Shown here one piece after another: positions 36,849-45,672 of a stretch of DNA of 64,000 nucleotides. The notes under the pieces were generated by a model that was not told the DNA's origin, did no database searches, and saw nothing but the letters and a program-made list of their open reading frames with translations. Source of the stretch: Oscillospiraceae bacterium NTUH-002-81. GTDB lineage: Bacteria > Bacillota > Clostridia > Lachnospirales > Lachnospiraceae. The position numbers and the translations under genes were made by a program. Numbering within the stretch: the stretch's first letter is position 1; each line of letters opens with the position of its first letter. The stretch spans positions 3,046,001-3,110,000 of the forward strand of contig CP136052.1 in the NCBI GenBank assembly GCA_032620915.1. Direction: 5' to 3'.

Positions 36849-37643
36849 CAGTTCTTCCATCCTTCCCATCTTCAGCGCCATAACAAGAGTTCCGGCTGCC
36901 ATCACAAAGGCACCAATTTCAATCACATAGATGGGAAGAAGCGCCGGACCTGCCACGGCAAAGAAGTCCACGATAAAATGAATCCCATATGCCAGAACCG
37001 CTGTAAAAGCCGCTGTCCTGCATTTGCCTGCCTTTACCGCCCGATAGATCAGCAGTGACAACCCGATATGCAGAATGATGGCACTGATTCTTTCGATTCC
37101 GCTTACAAAAAAGAGTGGTGCCGGTGTTGTCCATAGGGCCGACAGCTGTGACACGGTCTGGTTTGCAGACTCAGCAGGAAGTGCCGCCAGCGTATTCTGC
37201 ATGGCTCCGCTGTTGATCATCAGCATGGACACAAGATTGCTAATTCCGGAGAGTCCTCCGAGCAGAATGGCCTCCACACCGCCATGCCCGATTCCATACA
37301 TCAGTGCATTTGGAAAATCCAGCCATTTCTTCATCCAGAACTTCATGGCAATCAGTCTTCCGGTCTCTTCAAAAACCGCTGCAGCCAAAGCCGCGTACAC
37401 ATAGTAAAGCCATGGTCTGCTCTGTGCGTTCAGTCCGCAGAACTGAATGACAAGAACATGCAGCAGCTGCTCCAACAGCATGGCAAACAGCAGATAGGTT
37501 CCTGCTCCGATAAAGAACGAGGAAATCCTTGCCTTAAGCTTCACCCTTCCTGCAATGAACAAAGCAATCGGTACCCCCATCGAGAGGACAACGGAGCAGA
37601 TAACTCCCGCTATCGCCAGACCTGATATTGTGTTCAATTCCAT
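36846..37643 (-). CDS. YhfC family intramembrane metalloprotease-like protein
   Basis: The start MELNTISGLAIAGVICSVV follows AGGGAGG. The 265-aa protein has about seven membrane segments, with EETGR in one helix and GIGHGGVEA in another, the Glu and His motifs of the YhfC (CAAX protease-like) family. The substrate is unknown. It may process a peptide or modify the envelope. Confidence 0.85.
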   Translation of the reverse strand: MELNTISGLAIAGVICSVVLSMGVPIALFIAGRVKLKARISSFFIGAGTYLLFAMLLEQLLHVLVIQFCGLNAQSRPWLYYVYAALAAAVFEETGRLIAMKFWMKKWLDFPNALMYGIGHGGVEAILLGGLSGISNLVSMLMINSGAMQNTLAALPAESANQTVSQLSALWTTPAPLFFVSGIERISAIILHIGLSLLIYRAVKAGKCRTAAFTAVLAYGIHFIVDFFAVAGPALLPIYVIEIGAFVMAAGTLVMALKMGRMEEL

Positions 37644-37662
37644 CTTTATACCTCCCTGATTC

Positions 37663-37965
37663 TCAAAAAATTCCTTTATTGTATTTGAACTGTCCATACA
37701 ATATAAAGCCTAATCCGACAATAACTGCTGGAAGAATGATATAATCTATAATTATTTCACTCCAAAACGAAACAATAAAACCTAATACAAGAGATATTCC
37801 TATAATCAGCGTTCCTGTGCCGACTGTTTTTCCATACTTTGGTATATCTTCTTCCTTTACTTTTCGCCTGTTATAAGAGTGAATTGTGCTGATATTGCCT
37901 TTGATATTTACAATTCCCACAACAGATATGAACACTCCCAAAATCAACATTATAATATTTTCCAT
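37663..37965 (-). CDS. Small membrane protein
   Basis: The 100-aa product has three membrane segments (about 1-20, 48-68, 74-92). It is encoded immediately upstream of the YhfC-like gene and downstream of the Xre regulator. I do not recognise a family. Confidence 0.75.
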   Translation of the reverse strand: MENIIMLILGVFISVVGIVNIKGNISTIHSYNRRKVKEEDIPKYGKTVGTGTLIIGISLVLGFIVSFWSEIIIDYIILPAVIVGLGFILYGQFKYNKGIF

Positions 37966-37974
37966 AATGACCTC

Positions 37975-38181
37975 CTAAAAATAGAATAGTTCCTCAAATT
38001 TTTTGTCCAATGCAATACAAAGAATTAGAGCCAATTTTGCAGTTGGATTAAACTGTCCTGTTTCAATAGAACTAATGGTATTTCTTGATACCCCTACCAT
38101 TTCTGCAAGCTGAGCTTGAGAAAGATTTGCTTCTGTGCGAACTTCCTTTAAGTGATTTTTCAGTTGTAATTGTTCTTTCAT
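37975..38181 (-). CDS. Xre-family small transcriptional regulator
   Basis: The 68-aa protein is a compact HTH: LKEVRTEANLSQAQLAEMVG, VSRNTISSIETGQFNPTAK, LALILCIALDKKFEELFY. It overlaps the stop of the upstream membrane-protein gene (ATGA). Regulator plus DUF6442-like membrane protein is a common clostridial pair. Confidence 0.9.
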   Translation of the reverse strand: MKEQLQLKNHLKEVRTEANLSQAQLAEMVGVSRNTISSIETGQFNPTAKLALILCIALDKKFEELFYF

Positions 38182-38507
38182 ATTCTCACCTCTAAAAGAT
38201 GGCTAACAAATCCAACAAATGCCAAAATCGAAAGCACAAAAAACAGAACGGTCAAGACCAAATCACTCTTTCGCTTCATTTTGATAAAACGAACTAACCA
38301 TTGTGTTGCAATAATGCTGAAGTATATAACCCACGGACTGTAAATCATAGTGTGAGCAAGCACAGAAGATAACAGCGAAAGCAAACAACACACTAAAGCA
38401 CCAACTTTGCTTGCGTGACTTCCGGCTTGATATACCACTTCCATTTCAGCCAAGTCCTTATTGCGATGTTCTTTTCTGCTTGCATTTAAGATTTCGTCCT
38501 TTTTCAT
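38178..38507 (-). CDS. DUF6442-like membrane protein
   Basis: The 109-aa protein has a cytosolic KKDEILNASRKEHRNKDLAE start and three membrane segments. The family name is from memory. It is co-translated with the Xre gene and likely senses or responds with it. TTGACA-like and AT-rich sequence at 38,520-38,560 may be the promoter. Confidence 0.75.
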   Translation of the reverse strand: MKKDEILNASRKEHRNKDLAEMEVVYQAGSHASKVGALVCCLLSLLSSVLAHTMIYSPWVIYFSIIATQWLVRFIKMKRKSDLVLTVLFFVLSILAFVGFVSHLLEVRI

Positions 38508-38721
38508 AAAAACGCCTCCATGTCAAGTTTTCTTTGCATATTTTAATTATACACATACCAAGTTTTCTTGTCAATAGAGTTCATAAAAAAGTTACAACCG
38601 ATATAAGAGGTAACTTTTCTACCACTTCGATTATACTCGCAACTTAATAACTTCTTGAATACTTGTCGAAAAAGAAAAACTGTCATCGGTTTGACAGCAG
38701 TTCTTCTTCGGTTGGTATCCG

Positions 38722-38910
38722 TTAGGAATACACAATATCATTCAATACAATCTCATCGGCACAGGCTCGAATGTTATTCATCAATCCTATCCATCTCATC
38801 ATATCCGTTGCTTTCAGTTCTTCCGTTACACCTTGCTTCTTTGCCATTTCCTTTATCAGATATCCCGCCATATCACGAGCCGAAGTATCAATTTCGGCAA
38901 AGGTGTTCAT
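38722..38910 (-). pseudogene. TnpV fragment
   Basis: The 62-aa frame aligns with the C-terminal half of TnpV (TFAEIDTSARDMAGYLIKEM; GVTEELKAT; NNIRACADEIVLNDIVYS). The N-terminal VGDYY-PDLKLPEEHRP part is absent. It is a relic of another TnpV-bearing element inside element D. Confidence 0.75.
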
Positions 38911-39051
38911 ATAACTTTCCGCTTGTCAGCAGATTAAAATATAGCACACTTCTCGACAAATTCTTACAAATAACTACAAATTTTTTCACAAGAAACGAAA
39001 AAAACGATACTGCATAGATTTCTTACTCCACACAATATCGTTCTCCTATAT

Positions 39052-39207
39052 TTATACTTTCATTGTCTTCGCCAGAGAAGTAAGTCCTGGAAGTTTAGAT
39101 ACGATATTATACTCCTGCAGATCAGAAGGGTATGAACTGCGTCTGATAATCATATCAGTGTTGATAAAGAAACATTTTCCTTCGATTGCAATATGCTGAA
39201 CTTTCAT
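39052..39207 (-). CDS. 51-aa hypothetical protein
   Basis: The ORF MKVQHIAIEGKCFFINTDMI then RRSSYPSDLQEYNIVSKLPG ends SLAKTMKV. Its ribosome site (GAGGAGTG) lies about ten bases upstream. I do not recognise it; it may be a fragment. Confidence 0.45.
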   Translation of the reverse strand: MKVQHIAIEGKCFFINTDMIIRRSSYPSDLQEYNIVSKLPGLTSLAKTMKV

Positions 39208-39259
39208 GCTAATAATTCACTCCTCGTATAATTTTCTTTGGGTTTAAAGCATCTGAAAT

Positions 39260-39628
39260 CTATATCACTGTATATCCGGCATTTAATAATACAGCTAATG
39301 ATTTTTCAAAATCCGCATCTTTCACTAAAATATAATCTGTGTTGAATGTAGATACCGCAAAAATTCCAATTTTATTATCTGCAAGTATTCCAGACAACTT
39401 TGAAAGAATGCCAATGAGTGAAAAATCTAAAATTCCTTGAATACGGAAACCACGCCACCCATCTTCACGTTCTATTGTGTTTTCAGGAACGTCATTTGTT
39501 TCACACACAAGAGAAATTTCTTCATCTGTTTTACCAATGAAGTAGAATTCCTTGCTTAAATCTATATCATCAATGTTTTTGACTTTACATACCGTTAGCA
39601 ACCGCTCTAATTTATTTAATACCAGCAA
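39260..39628 (-). CDS. ACT-domain protein
   Basis: A TTG start at 39,628 is chosen because GGAGGAG lies eight bases upstream. The 122-aa product ends with an ACT-type regulatory domain (FRIQGILDFSLIGILSKLSGI, FAVSTFNTDYILVK, ADFEKSLAVLLNAGY). Such free-standing ACT proteins bind amino acids or related ligands. It is a single-gene unit with the L boundary motif upstream. Confidence 0.8.
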   Translation of the reverse strand: MLVLNKLERLLTVCKVKNIDDIDLSKEFYFIGKTDEEISLVCETNDVPENTIEREDGWRGFRIQGILDFSLIGILSKLSGILADNKIGIFAVSTFNTDYILVKDADFEKSLAVLLNAGYTVI

Positions 39629-39639
39629 ATTACTCTCCT

Positions 39640-39682
39640 CCACAATTTCCGATTTTCTCAATTCTCCAAACTTGAAGTTGTA
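39640..39682 (-). repeat. Complete cassette boundary motif (L + R)
   Basis: CCACAATTTCCGATTTT and TTCTCCAAACTTGAAGTTG are arranged as at 28,287-28,327, between the ACT gene and the next small gene. Confidence 0.65.
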
Positions 39683-39685
39683 TCA

Positions 39686-39865
39686 TCATTTATCTTTATC
39701 TTTTTTTGAAAAAATAAGACTGCCAGATATACCAAAAGATATACCCAGACATATTCCGATTCCAATTCCAGCCATGCTATTTAAGACATTTATAAAAACA
39801 ACGCTCCAAAGTATTGCTGCGATTATTCCGATAGTGACTCCTATAATTATCCTTTTGTTGTTCAT
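39686..39865 (-). CDS. 59-aa small membrane protein
   Basis: The ORF MNNKRIIIGVTIGIIAAILW has two hydrophobic segments separated by VFINVLNSMAG and a KKDKDK tail; GGAGG precedes it. It is bracketed by an R half-site (39,662) and an L half-site (39,878), making it the smallest of the bracketed units. Function unknown. Confidence 0.65.
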   Translation of the reverse strand: MNNKRIIIGVTIGIIAAILWSVVFINVLNSMAGIGIGICLGISFGISGSLIFSKKDKDK

Positions 39866-39877
39866 CAGCTCTATCCT

Positions 39878-39895
39878 CCATAAATTCCGATTGAG
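39878..39895 (-). repeat. Cassette boundary motif, L half-site
   Basis: CCATAAATTCCGATTGAG lies just upstream of the 59-aa gene and begins the second large direct repeat. Confidence 0.55.
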
Positions 39896-40415
39896 ATTTC
39901 ACCTGTTTTAAGAAATTTAATAACTGTTATATTTTATTATTAAATTCTTCGCAACCCCTTGAAAACACTGGATTTGTCGCAGGTGAGCTTTCCCTTATTA
40001 TTTCCCTTGTGTTATATCGTCCCATCAGTGTTTATGCACTCTGATAAGGGCAAATACAAGGGCAAGAAAAATCTATAAGACAGTATAACACAAAATAAAA
40101 GTGACATGGTGAACTGATTGAAATGCTTCTTAATTTTTGCTACTACTGATTGATTAAATGATAAGGAGATGGGATACGATGAGAACAATATTTGCAGAAT
40201 ACAATCCACAGTGCAACAGCATTGATGTATATACTAATACGGGCTATATACTCCGTATTGATTGTTGGGAAGCAGAAAAAAATTTAAGAACCACACCTGG
40301 ATCTGATTGTGCTTTGACATCGCTTGCAATCGATGAGCCATTAGAATATGCAAGGTTATATCTTGATGGGAATTTACAGATGTGGGTAGATGCTGAAGAT
40401 TCATTAGAGTTATGA
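39887..40415 (+). repeat. Large direct repeat, copy 2
   Basis: Matches 30,418-30,945, including TTTCCCTTATT arms and the DUF6061-like gene. Confidence 0.85.
40179..40415 (+). CDS. DUF6061-like small protein, copy 2
   Basis: The 78-aa product MRTIFAEYNPQCNSIDVYTN differs from copy 1 at about a dozen positions, mostly conservative, which suggests both copies have been under selection. GATAAGGAG lies upstream. Confidence 0.75.
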   Translation: MRTIFAEYNPQCNSIDVYTNTGYILRIDCWEAEKNLRTTPGSDCALTSLAIDEPLEYARLYLDGNLQMWVDAEDSLEL

Positions 40416-40548
40416 TTATTCCAATCAAAATCTACTAGAATTTATTAAAAATTAGCTTCATAATTTTAAAAGGACAGCCCTATTGCTATGAGGCTGTCCT
40501 TAAAAATACAATAGATAAACCTAGATTATTCTTGCTACTATCTGATTG

Positions 40549-41868
40549 TTAAATTTTCTGTATTCCATATTGCAAATCTCCCTTTTCGCAATATTTTATT
40601 AGTATGAATGCCAGAATCGCTGAAAAAACACGTGCCAATACCGTACTCCACCATATCATAATCTGTCCACCAAATAAAGGTGGTAAAACAAGCATAAATA
40701 TCAGCATCAATACTGGTTCAATGAATGTAAGAATGTATGACAATCCACTTTTTTCAGTAGCATAAAATCCAGCTGTCGCTATTCTGGTAATCGCAACAAA
40801 TGGTAATGACACTAAAAATATAGGTACAATTTTAGAAATCTCAATACTTACTTCATAAGAAGCTCCGAAAACCCCTCCAATATTTGCTCTGTTTACATAC
40901 ATGATAATTCCACCACAAACAGCAAGAATTATTGCAAAAATGTATGCCATTCTCTGAACTCCTCTCAGGCTTTCTTGATCCTTCTCACCATAAAAACGGC
41001 TCATTAAAGGTTGACTTCCATCACCTACGCCCTGCAATATGAGATATATGATACAGATAATATAGGATACACATGCATAAGTTGCAATAGCTTTTTCTCC
41101 CCCATAAGAAGCGGAGAATCGGTTTATAAACACCAATGAAATATTAGGAGTCAATGCTAGCCCAAATGGTGCAAGACCTACTCTGAATATAGCGCCACAC
41201 ATTTCTTTTACATTTTTTAAGGATACATACACATAAAACTTTTTATTATATAATGCGTATATGATTGCAATTGCTGCAGTCACACCCTGTCCGGCTATTG
41301 TAGCTGTGGCTGCACCTTTCATGCCCATTTCATATATCCATACAAAGATAAAATCCAGAACAATATTGGTTATGAATCCACCAACCATCGCAAACATTGA
41401 CCAGAAAGAGTTTCCATAATTTCTAATGAATGGCATCATTCCAGTTCCAAGAATCTGCAATATTGCTCCAAGTGCTATAATTTTGATATAATCTGTCGCA
41501 TTTGTTAATATAATTCCATCTGCTCCAAGCAATCCTAAAATTTTAGACGAAAAGGAGTAAATAATTATGGTATTGATAACACTTACTATTACAAGAAGCC
41601 ACCAGCTTGTAGCAATAAATTCTTCTGCCCGTTTTCCTTTCTTTTCTGCTGCATTAATTGAGTAATAAACAGCTCCTCCCATACCAATTCCTGTTCCAAG
41701 AGCCTGAATCAAAGCCACAATCGGATATGCAATATTAATAGCCGAAATTCCAGCATCTCCTATGGTATTGCCTACAAAATATCCATCCACTATTGCATAT
41801 ATTCCTGATAATGCAAATGCTATAATAGATGGAATAACATATTTAAAAAATAATGATTTATGATTCAT
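40549..41868 (-). CDS. MATE family multidrug efflux protein
   Basis: The start MNHKSLFFKYVIPSIIAFAL follows AAGGAG. About twelve membrane segments and MATE-typical sequences (AIVDGYFVGNTIG, AINIAYPIVALIQALGTGIGMG, LQGVGDGSQPLMSRFYGEKD) are present; 439 aa. It exports cationic compounds by Na+ or H+ antiport. It overlaps the MarR gene by 11 bp and is presumably controlled by it. Confidence 0.93.
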   Translation of the reverse strand: MNHKSLFFKYVIPSIIAFALSGIYAIVDGYFVGNTIGDAGISAINIAYPIVALIQALGTGIGMGGAVYYSINAAEKKGKRAEEFIATSWWLLVIVSVINTIIIYSFSSKILGLLGADGIILTNATDYIKIIALGAILQILGTGMMPFIRNYGNSFWSMFAMVGGFITNIVLDFIFVWIYEMGMKGAATATIAGQGVTAAIAIIYALYNKKFYVYVSLKNVKEMCGAIFRVGLAPFGLALTPNISLVFINRFSASYGGEKAIATYACVSYIICIIYLILQGVGDGSQPLMSRFYGEKDQESLRGVQRMAYIFAIILAVCGGIIMYVNRANIGGVFGASYEVSIEISKIVPIFLVSLPFVAITRIATAGFYATEKSGLSYILTFIEPVLMLIFMLVLPPLFGGQIMIWWSTVLARVFSAILAFILIKYCEKGDLQYGIQKI

Positions 41869-42316
41869 TTTTCTTACAATCTCCTTCCTTGAAAAGTCTG
41901 ATAAACAGCTCTGTATTATCATTAAGACTTTCTATATTCTCTAATCCCATTTTTTCGATTACATATATTTCTTTTGAGTGCAGTTTTTCTATGATATCTT
42001 TCGTATATTCCATTCCTGATTCTGTGAGGCATATCAGCTTATTTCTCTTGTCTGAATCATCAGATACCATATTGATGTATCCTTTTTTCTGAAAATCTTT
42101 TAGTATCGTATTTACCGTTTGCTTAGGTATATTCCATTTTTCACTTATCATTTTCTGCGTGCATCTTCCATTACTTTCATAAAATGAATACAAAGCAAAA
42201 ACTCCATTTGAAGACAGTCCCTGATCCTTTGACCATTCCTCATACATTGCTGTACATTCTTTCCATAAAGCATAATATCGTTGCAACTGTATTATCATAT
42301 TATTATCTTTTCTCAT
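41858..42316 (-). CDS. MarR-family regulator of the MATE pump
   Basis: The start at 42,316 (MRKDNNMIIQLQRYY) follows TAAGGAG and places the promoter and operator outside the coding region. The 152-aa protein has the MarR winged helix (NGRCTQKMISEKWNIPKQTV, LKDFQKKGYINMVSDDSDKRN). It probably represses itself and the pump and is released by a pump substrate. Confidence 0.92.
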   Translation of the reverse strand: MRKDNNMIIQLQRYYALWKECTAMYEEWSKDQGLSSNGVFALYSFYESNGRCTQKMISEKWNIPKQTVNTILKDFQKKGYINMVSDDSDKRNKLICLTESGMEYTKDIIEKLHSKEIYVIEKMGLENIESLNDNTELFIRLFKEGDCKKNES

Positions 42317-42334
42317 CTTTTTTCTCCTTAAATT

Positions 42335-42385
42335 AGTACGAATCCGGACTTTTATAGTATAGTCCGAGTTCGTACTAATTGTCAA
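42335..42385 (-). promoter_or_regulatory. marR-MATE promoter and operator
   Basis: On the minus strand TTGACA (42,380-42,385) and TATACT (42,356-42,361) are 18 bases apart. A 16-bp inverted repeat (AGTACGAACTCGGACT and AGTCCGGATTCGTACT, two mismatches) spans the -10 box, an ideal site for autorepression. Confidence 0.85.
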
Positions 42386-42580
42386 GATTTATTTATATAC
42401 TTTTTCTTTATATAAACAATCAATAGTCCCTTACTAAGGACAGGAAGATTATGAAATTTCCCTGTCCTCTTTTAATAATATCCTCGTTCTTCCATCCAGT
42501 CTTTCACATAACATCTGATTCCAATATAAATAATATGCGACAGTAATAGCAATACAATAAGATTTATCGGATTAGCGTTT

Positions 42581-43442
42581 TTAATCCATTCTCCAAAGTA
42601 AATTACAACAGCTGTACTCGTTATCGCTACCACGATACTGATGATATCCCAACAATATTTCCGGTAGATTTTTTCCTACCTGATAACCAATCCCGATTAT
42701 CAGCCACCCGGTTATTACGAATAAAATTGCCATGACAGTACCGGCAATCAGCCAGTACACAATCCCGGAAAGAATACTGTTAGGTATTCCACTGCTTAAC
42801 TGTCCGAAAGAGTCTGCACCTGTCACAAACTCCCGAAATAAACTTCCCATTCCTTTTCCTAACGCACCGAAAAAGACGATACAGTCGTTAAGGAAAACCG
42901 GCGAAAGAATCGCAGTAAACAGTGTTGTTGTTATGCTGTACCATGCCAGTAGAAACAAGATACTTTCATAACCAATCGTCATATTTTTATATTTCTTTTC
43001 TAACTGGCTTTTACGGCTATCGCATTTTTCTTTTGCTTTCCGGTAAGCAGTACGGTCACATTTTTCACATTTCTCATAAGGCACTTTTTTTCTCAACAGC
43101 TACCTCTACCGTCTTTTGGTGTGTCTGTGCATAAAGTTTTTCCTGCTCTGCTTTTTCATACTTAAATTTCCATGCCACGGCTTCTGCGTCGGCTCTTTTC
43201 CTGCTGTCTGTCTCGCTGGTCAATCGTTCCTCTGTTTGCCTTAATCTTGTCCGCAATGCTTCGATATTCTCGGCTCTGTTTTCGCTGTTCAATTTCTCGT
43301 TCAAGGTCAGCGATTCGCTTAGCTGCCTGTTTAGTTCCTGGATTGTCTGGTCTTTCTGATCCAGTTCGTCCTGCATCTGTTCGGTCATCAGCAGAAGTTC
43401 TTCCACCTGCCCGACGTTCTCTAAGTTTCTGCATTCGCTCAT
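42581..43442 (-). CDS. DUF6040-like membrane-anchored coiled-coil protein (frameshifted)
   Basis: The N-terminal frame (43,442 to 43,074) starts MSECRNLENVGQVEELLLMT and is a long coiled coil; GAGGGAG precedes it. Removing one A from the A7 run at 43,085-43,091 joins VEVAVEKK-VPYEKCEKCD to the downstream frame with a CxxC pair, a basic segment and three membrane helices. The repaired protein is about 286 aa. Its first 280 nt lie inside the relaxase gene in another frame. It probably tethers the relaxosome to the membrane. Confidence 0.75.
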
Positions 43443-44883
43443 CGATCTCCCTCGCTTTCTCTATCTGCTGTTTAAGGTCAGCAATTCGCTGTTCTGTTTC
43501 TGCAATAAGCTGTTCTCGTTGTTCAGCTTCTGCGTTAATTCCTGCCATTGCTGATTCTCGTTTTCCAACTGTTCGATTCTGGTTTTCTGTTGCTCGATCT
43601 GTGAGAGCAGTTCTTCTGTATCTGGCAAAAGATTTAGCAGCCTGGATAATTCGCTGTTTAAGCTTTTTAAACTCTGGTTCTGCTCCTGAAAAGACAGGAG
43701 CTGTCGATCCCGTTCCTGCAATTCCTGTACCATCGCTGCCATAAAATTCTGCTGTTCCTCGATCTGGTTTATCATTGTCTCCATCATGGGAATGACTTCC
43801 CGGCTTTCTTCTAATGTCATCCAATCGCTCCTTCCATTGTGTCAATGCACCGGATACCTTTCCGAAAGAAATCTGTATTTTATCCAGCAGTGCATTTTGT
43901 CTTTTTATGATCTGATTTTCTACCACTTTCCATGACGCTGATTGTGTCTGCCCATTTTGAAATTTCTCATCAATTTTTCTGGCATCCGCGCCCTCATGGA
44001 TCGTCGGTATCTCTAATTTCCCCTGCCTTGCATAAGAACGGTGGTCAATGTGATTTTCCGTTTTCAAATGTGAATTACAGACATTCGCCCATTCACTCCG
44101 CCACAGTTCACAATTTTTCGGACTGTTCCATCCGGTAGCATCGGTTAATACACGTTTCCACTGTTTACGGTTCCTTGCACCGACTTTCTGATTACCGTTT
44201 TCGTCCAATACCGGGATTCGGATTCCATGACGGTCAGGGTCCTTTTTATCCTGCCACCAGTCCGGATGGGATTCATCCACCACAATATTTCCATTTTCAT
44301 CTCTGACAAACTCCCAATCCTTGATTTCTTTGTTCCCCCATGAGTGGTCTGGATTGAATGGTCGCATCGTCACAAGTAAATGCACATGGGGATTTCCATC
44401 TCCTTTATCGTGGATACTCCAGTCCGCACACATTCCCTTATTTACAAAGGTCTTTTGAATATATTCGGTTGTATAATCAATCTGTTCCTGTCTGTTCCAT
44501 TCTTTCGGAAGTGAGAACTCAAATGACCTGCCGAGTTGTGCATCTGCACTTTTTTCTATCCTCAAAACTTCATTCCATAAACGCTGCTTCTGAAAAGTAA
44601 GTTTAAATTTTTTCAGTGCGGCTTCTTTGTTATCTGCCCTTTTATATCGGACAGATTTCTGGAACCGTCTGATATTTTCAGCAGGTACATTCAGCCATTC
44701 CTGTGGTGCATTTTCACACATCAATAGGTTGGTATAAACAACTTCTCTTTTGGAAGTGTAGTAGCTGATTCTGCCGGTTTCTTCATTTTTCATCACATCA
44801 CCATTGAGATAGGCAGATGCTGATATGATGGATTTCCCTTTGCTGCGTCCAACAATCTTTACTGTATAATGAAAAATCGCCAT
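43162..44883 (-). CDS. MobA/MobL family relaxase of element D
   Basis: The 573-aa protein begins MAIFHYTVKIVGRSKGKSII and contains the histidine motif IHDKGDGNPHVHLLVTMRPF plus WNR-EQIDYTTE. The C-terminus (about 350-573) is a basic coiled coil. It cuts at oriT and pilots the strand. Two further coiled-coil reading frames are nested in its last 660 nt. A strong ribosome site (AAAGGGGGAAACG) precedes the ATG. Confidence 0.93.
   Translation of the reverse strand: MAIFHYTVKIVGRSKGKSIISASAYLNGDVMKNEETGRISYYTSKREVVYTNLLMCENAPQEWLNVPAENIRRFQKSVRYKRADNKEAALKKFKLTFQKQRLWNEVLRIEKSADAQLGRSFEFSLPKEWNRQEQIDYTTEYIQKTFVNKGMCADWSIHDKGDGNPHVHLLVTMRPFNPDHSWGNKEIKDWEFVRDENGNIVVDESHPDWWQDKKDPDRHGIRIPVLDENGNQKVGARNRKQWKRVLTDATGWNSPKNCELWRSEWANVCNSHLKTENHIDHRSYARQGKLEIPTIHEGADARKIDEKFQNGQTQSASWKVVENQIIKRQNALLDKIQISFGKVSGALTQWKERLDDIRRKPGSHSHDGDNDKPDRGTAEFYGSDGTGIAGTGSTAPVFSGAEPEFKKLKQRIIQAAKSFARYRRTALTDRATENQNRTVGKRESAMAGINAEAEQREQLIAETEQRIADLKQQIEKAREIDERMQKLRERRAGGRTSADDRTDAGRTGSERPDNPGTKQAAKRIADLEREIEQRKQSREYRSIADKIKANRGTIDQRDRQQEKSRRRSRGMEI
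43461..43820 (-). CDS. Nested coiled-coil protein inside the relaxase gene
   Basis: The 119-aa ORF MTLEESREVIPMMETMINQI lies wholly within the relaxase gene in another frame and is preceded by AAGGAG with an eight-base gap. It is a Gln/Leu-rich coiled coil. The frame of the DUF6040-like gene is the same and starts 18 bp after its stop. The arrangement mirrors mbeB/mbeD nested in mbeA of ColE1. Confidence 0.65.
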   Translation of the reverse strand: MTLEESREVIPMMETMINQIEEQQNFMAAMVQELQERDRQLLSFQEQNQSLKSLNSELSRLLNLLPDTEELLSQIEQQKTRIEQLENENQQWQELTQKLNNENSLLQKQNSELLTLNSR

Positions 44884-44899
44884 GATCCGTTTCCCCCTT

Positions 44900-45200
44900 T
44901 CTGCCGTATCCGGCTTTGATTTCCGGCAGGTAACGTTTTCCCAAAAAGAAAATGGTATCTGCCGGAACGCCCTCTGCGTAAGAGTGCCCTGTGAATAACA
45001 GCCTGCATGGAATGCGCCCCTCTGGCGAAGAGTGCCTCCTGCGGCATGAGCAGGTCTGCATGAAATGCCCGCCGACGGAACGAGCCCGGCAAGCGTAAGC
45101 GCAGACCGGTTGCCACCTGTGGCAAACTTATACGGACGACCTCTGGTTGTCCATAAGTGCGCCCTTCATGAAAAAGCAATGAAGGGAATGAAAAATCCAC
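44900..45200. other. Candidate oriT region of element D
   Basis: Between relaxase and DUF3847 the minus strand reads GGGCGCACTTATGGACAACC, loop, then GGTCGTCCGTATAAGTT: an inverted repeat. The matching position in element B (48,285-48,500) has GGGCGCAATTAT followed by a CACCA/TGGTG inverted repeat. No supported gene lies here; the long open frame at 44,859-45,212 is not convincing. Confidence 0.45.
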
Positions 45201-45211
45201 TCCCTCCGGCA

Positions 45212-45527
45212 TTACACTTCCTCCGTATTCGCAACTGGCTCTTTCTGCATTGCCTTTGAGAAGAATCTCCCATTTGCTTCCTGCCTTTTTAAGAAGCCGA
45301 TCAGCTTTGGGATATCATCTTCCTCAATCGCAGAACCCAGCACCGATTCCACCGCACCACCAATCTGGCAGAGCCTGTGTGTCCGCTTTTTGGTTTCCAC
45401 ATCTTTCTGACGTTTCTTCAGTTCCCGTTTCTGTGCTGCATACTGTTTTGCTTTCTCAAGGCTTTCCTGTTCTTTCTTTTTCCAACTGGAGCATACGCTC
45501 CTCATAACTCTTTGTTGATCTTGCCAT
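45212..45527 (-). CDS. DUF3847 family protein (frameshifted)
   Basis: The start MARSTKSYEERMLQLEK at 45,527 joins the main frame (KEQESLEKAKQYAAQ) if one A is removed from the A5 run at 45,477-45,481. The family hallmark KKRTHRLCQIGGAVESVLG follows. DUF3847 proteins are regularly encoded beside MobA/MobL relaxases and are probably mobilisation accessories. Confidence 0.85.
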
Positions 45528-45672
45528 AAATATCATCGTCCTTTCTTTTTCTTCCAAACATAAGTTTCCTGTTGTCTGTCAGACGAAGTACATGGTATAA
45601 TCTGTTTGCGTGTAGGTATATCATGACTCCGGTCTGATAGAACCTTTGGCGGTTTCTTCGGGAACCGCTTTT

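Noticed and set aside
44859..45212. 117-aa minus-strand frame between relaxase and DUF3847
   Set aside because: Low-quality composition over a region dominated by inverted repeats; better explained as a structured oriT-like region.
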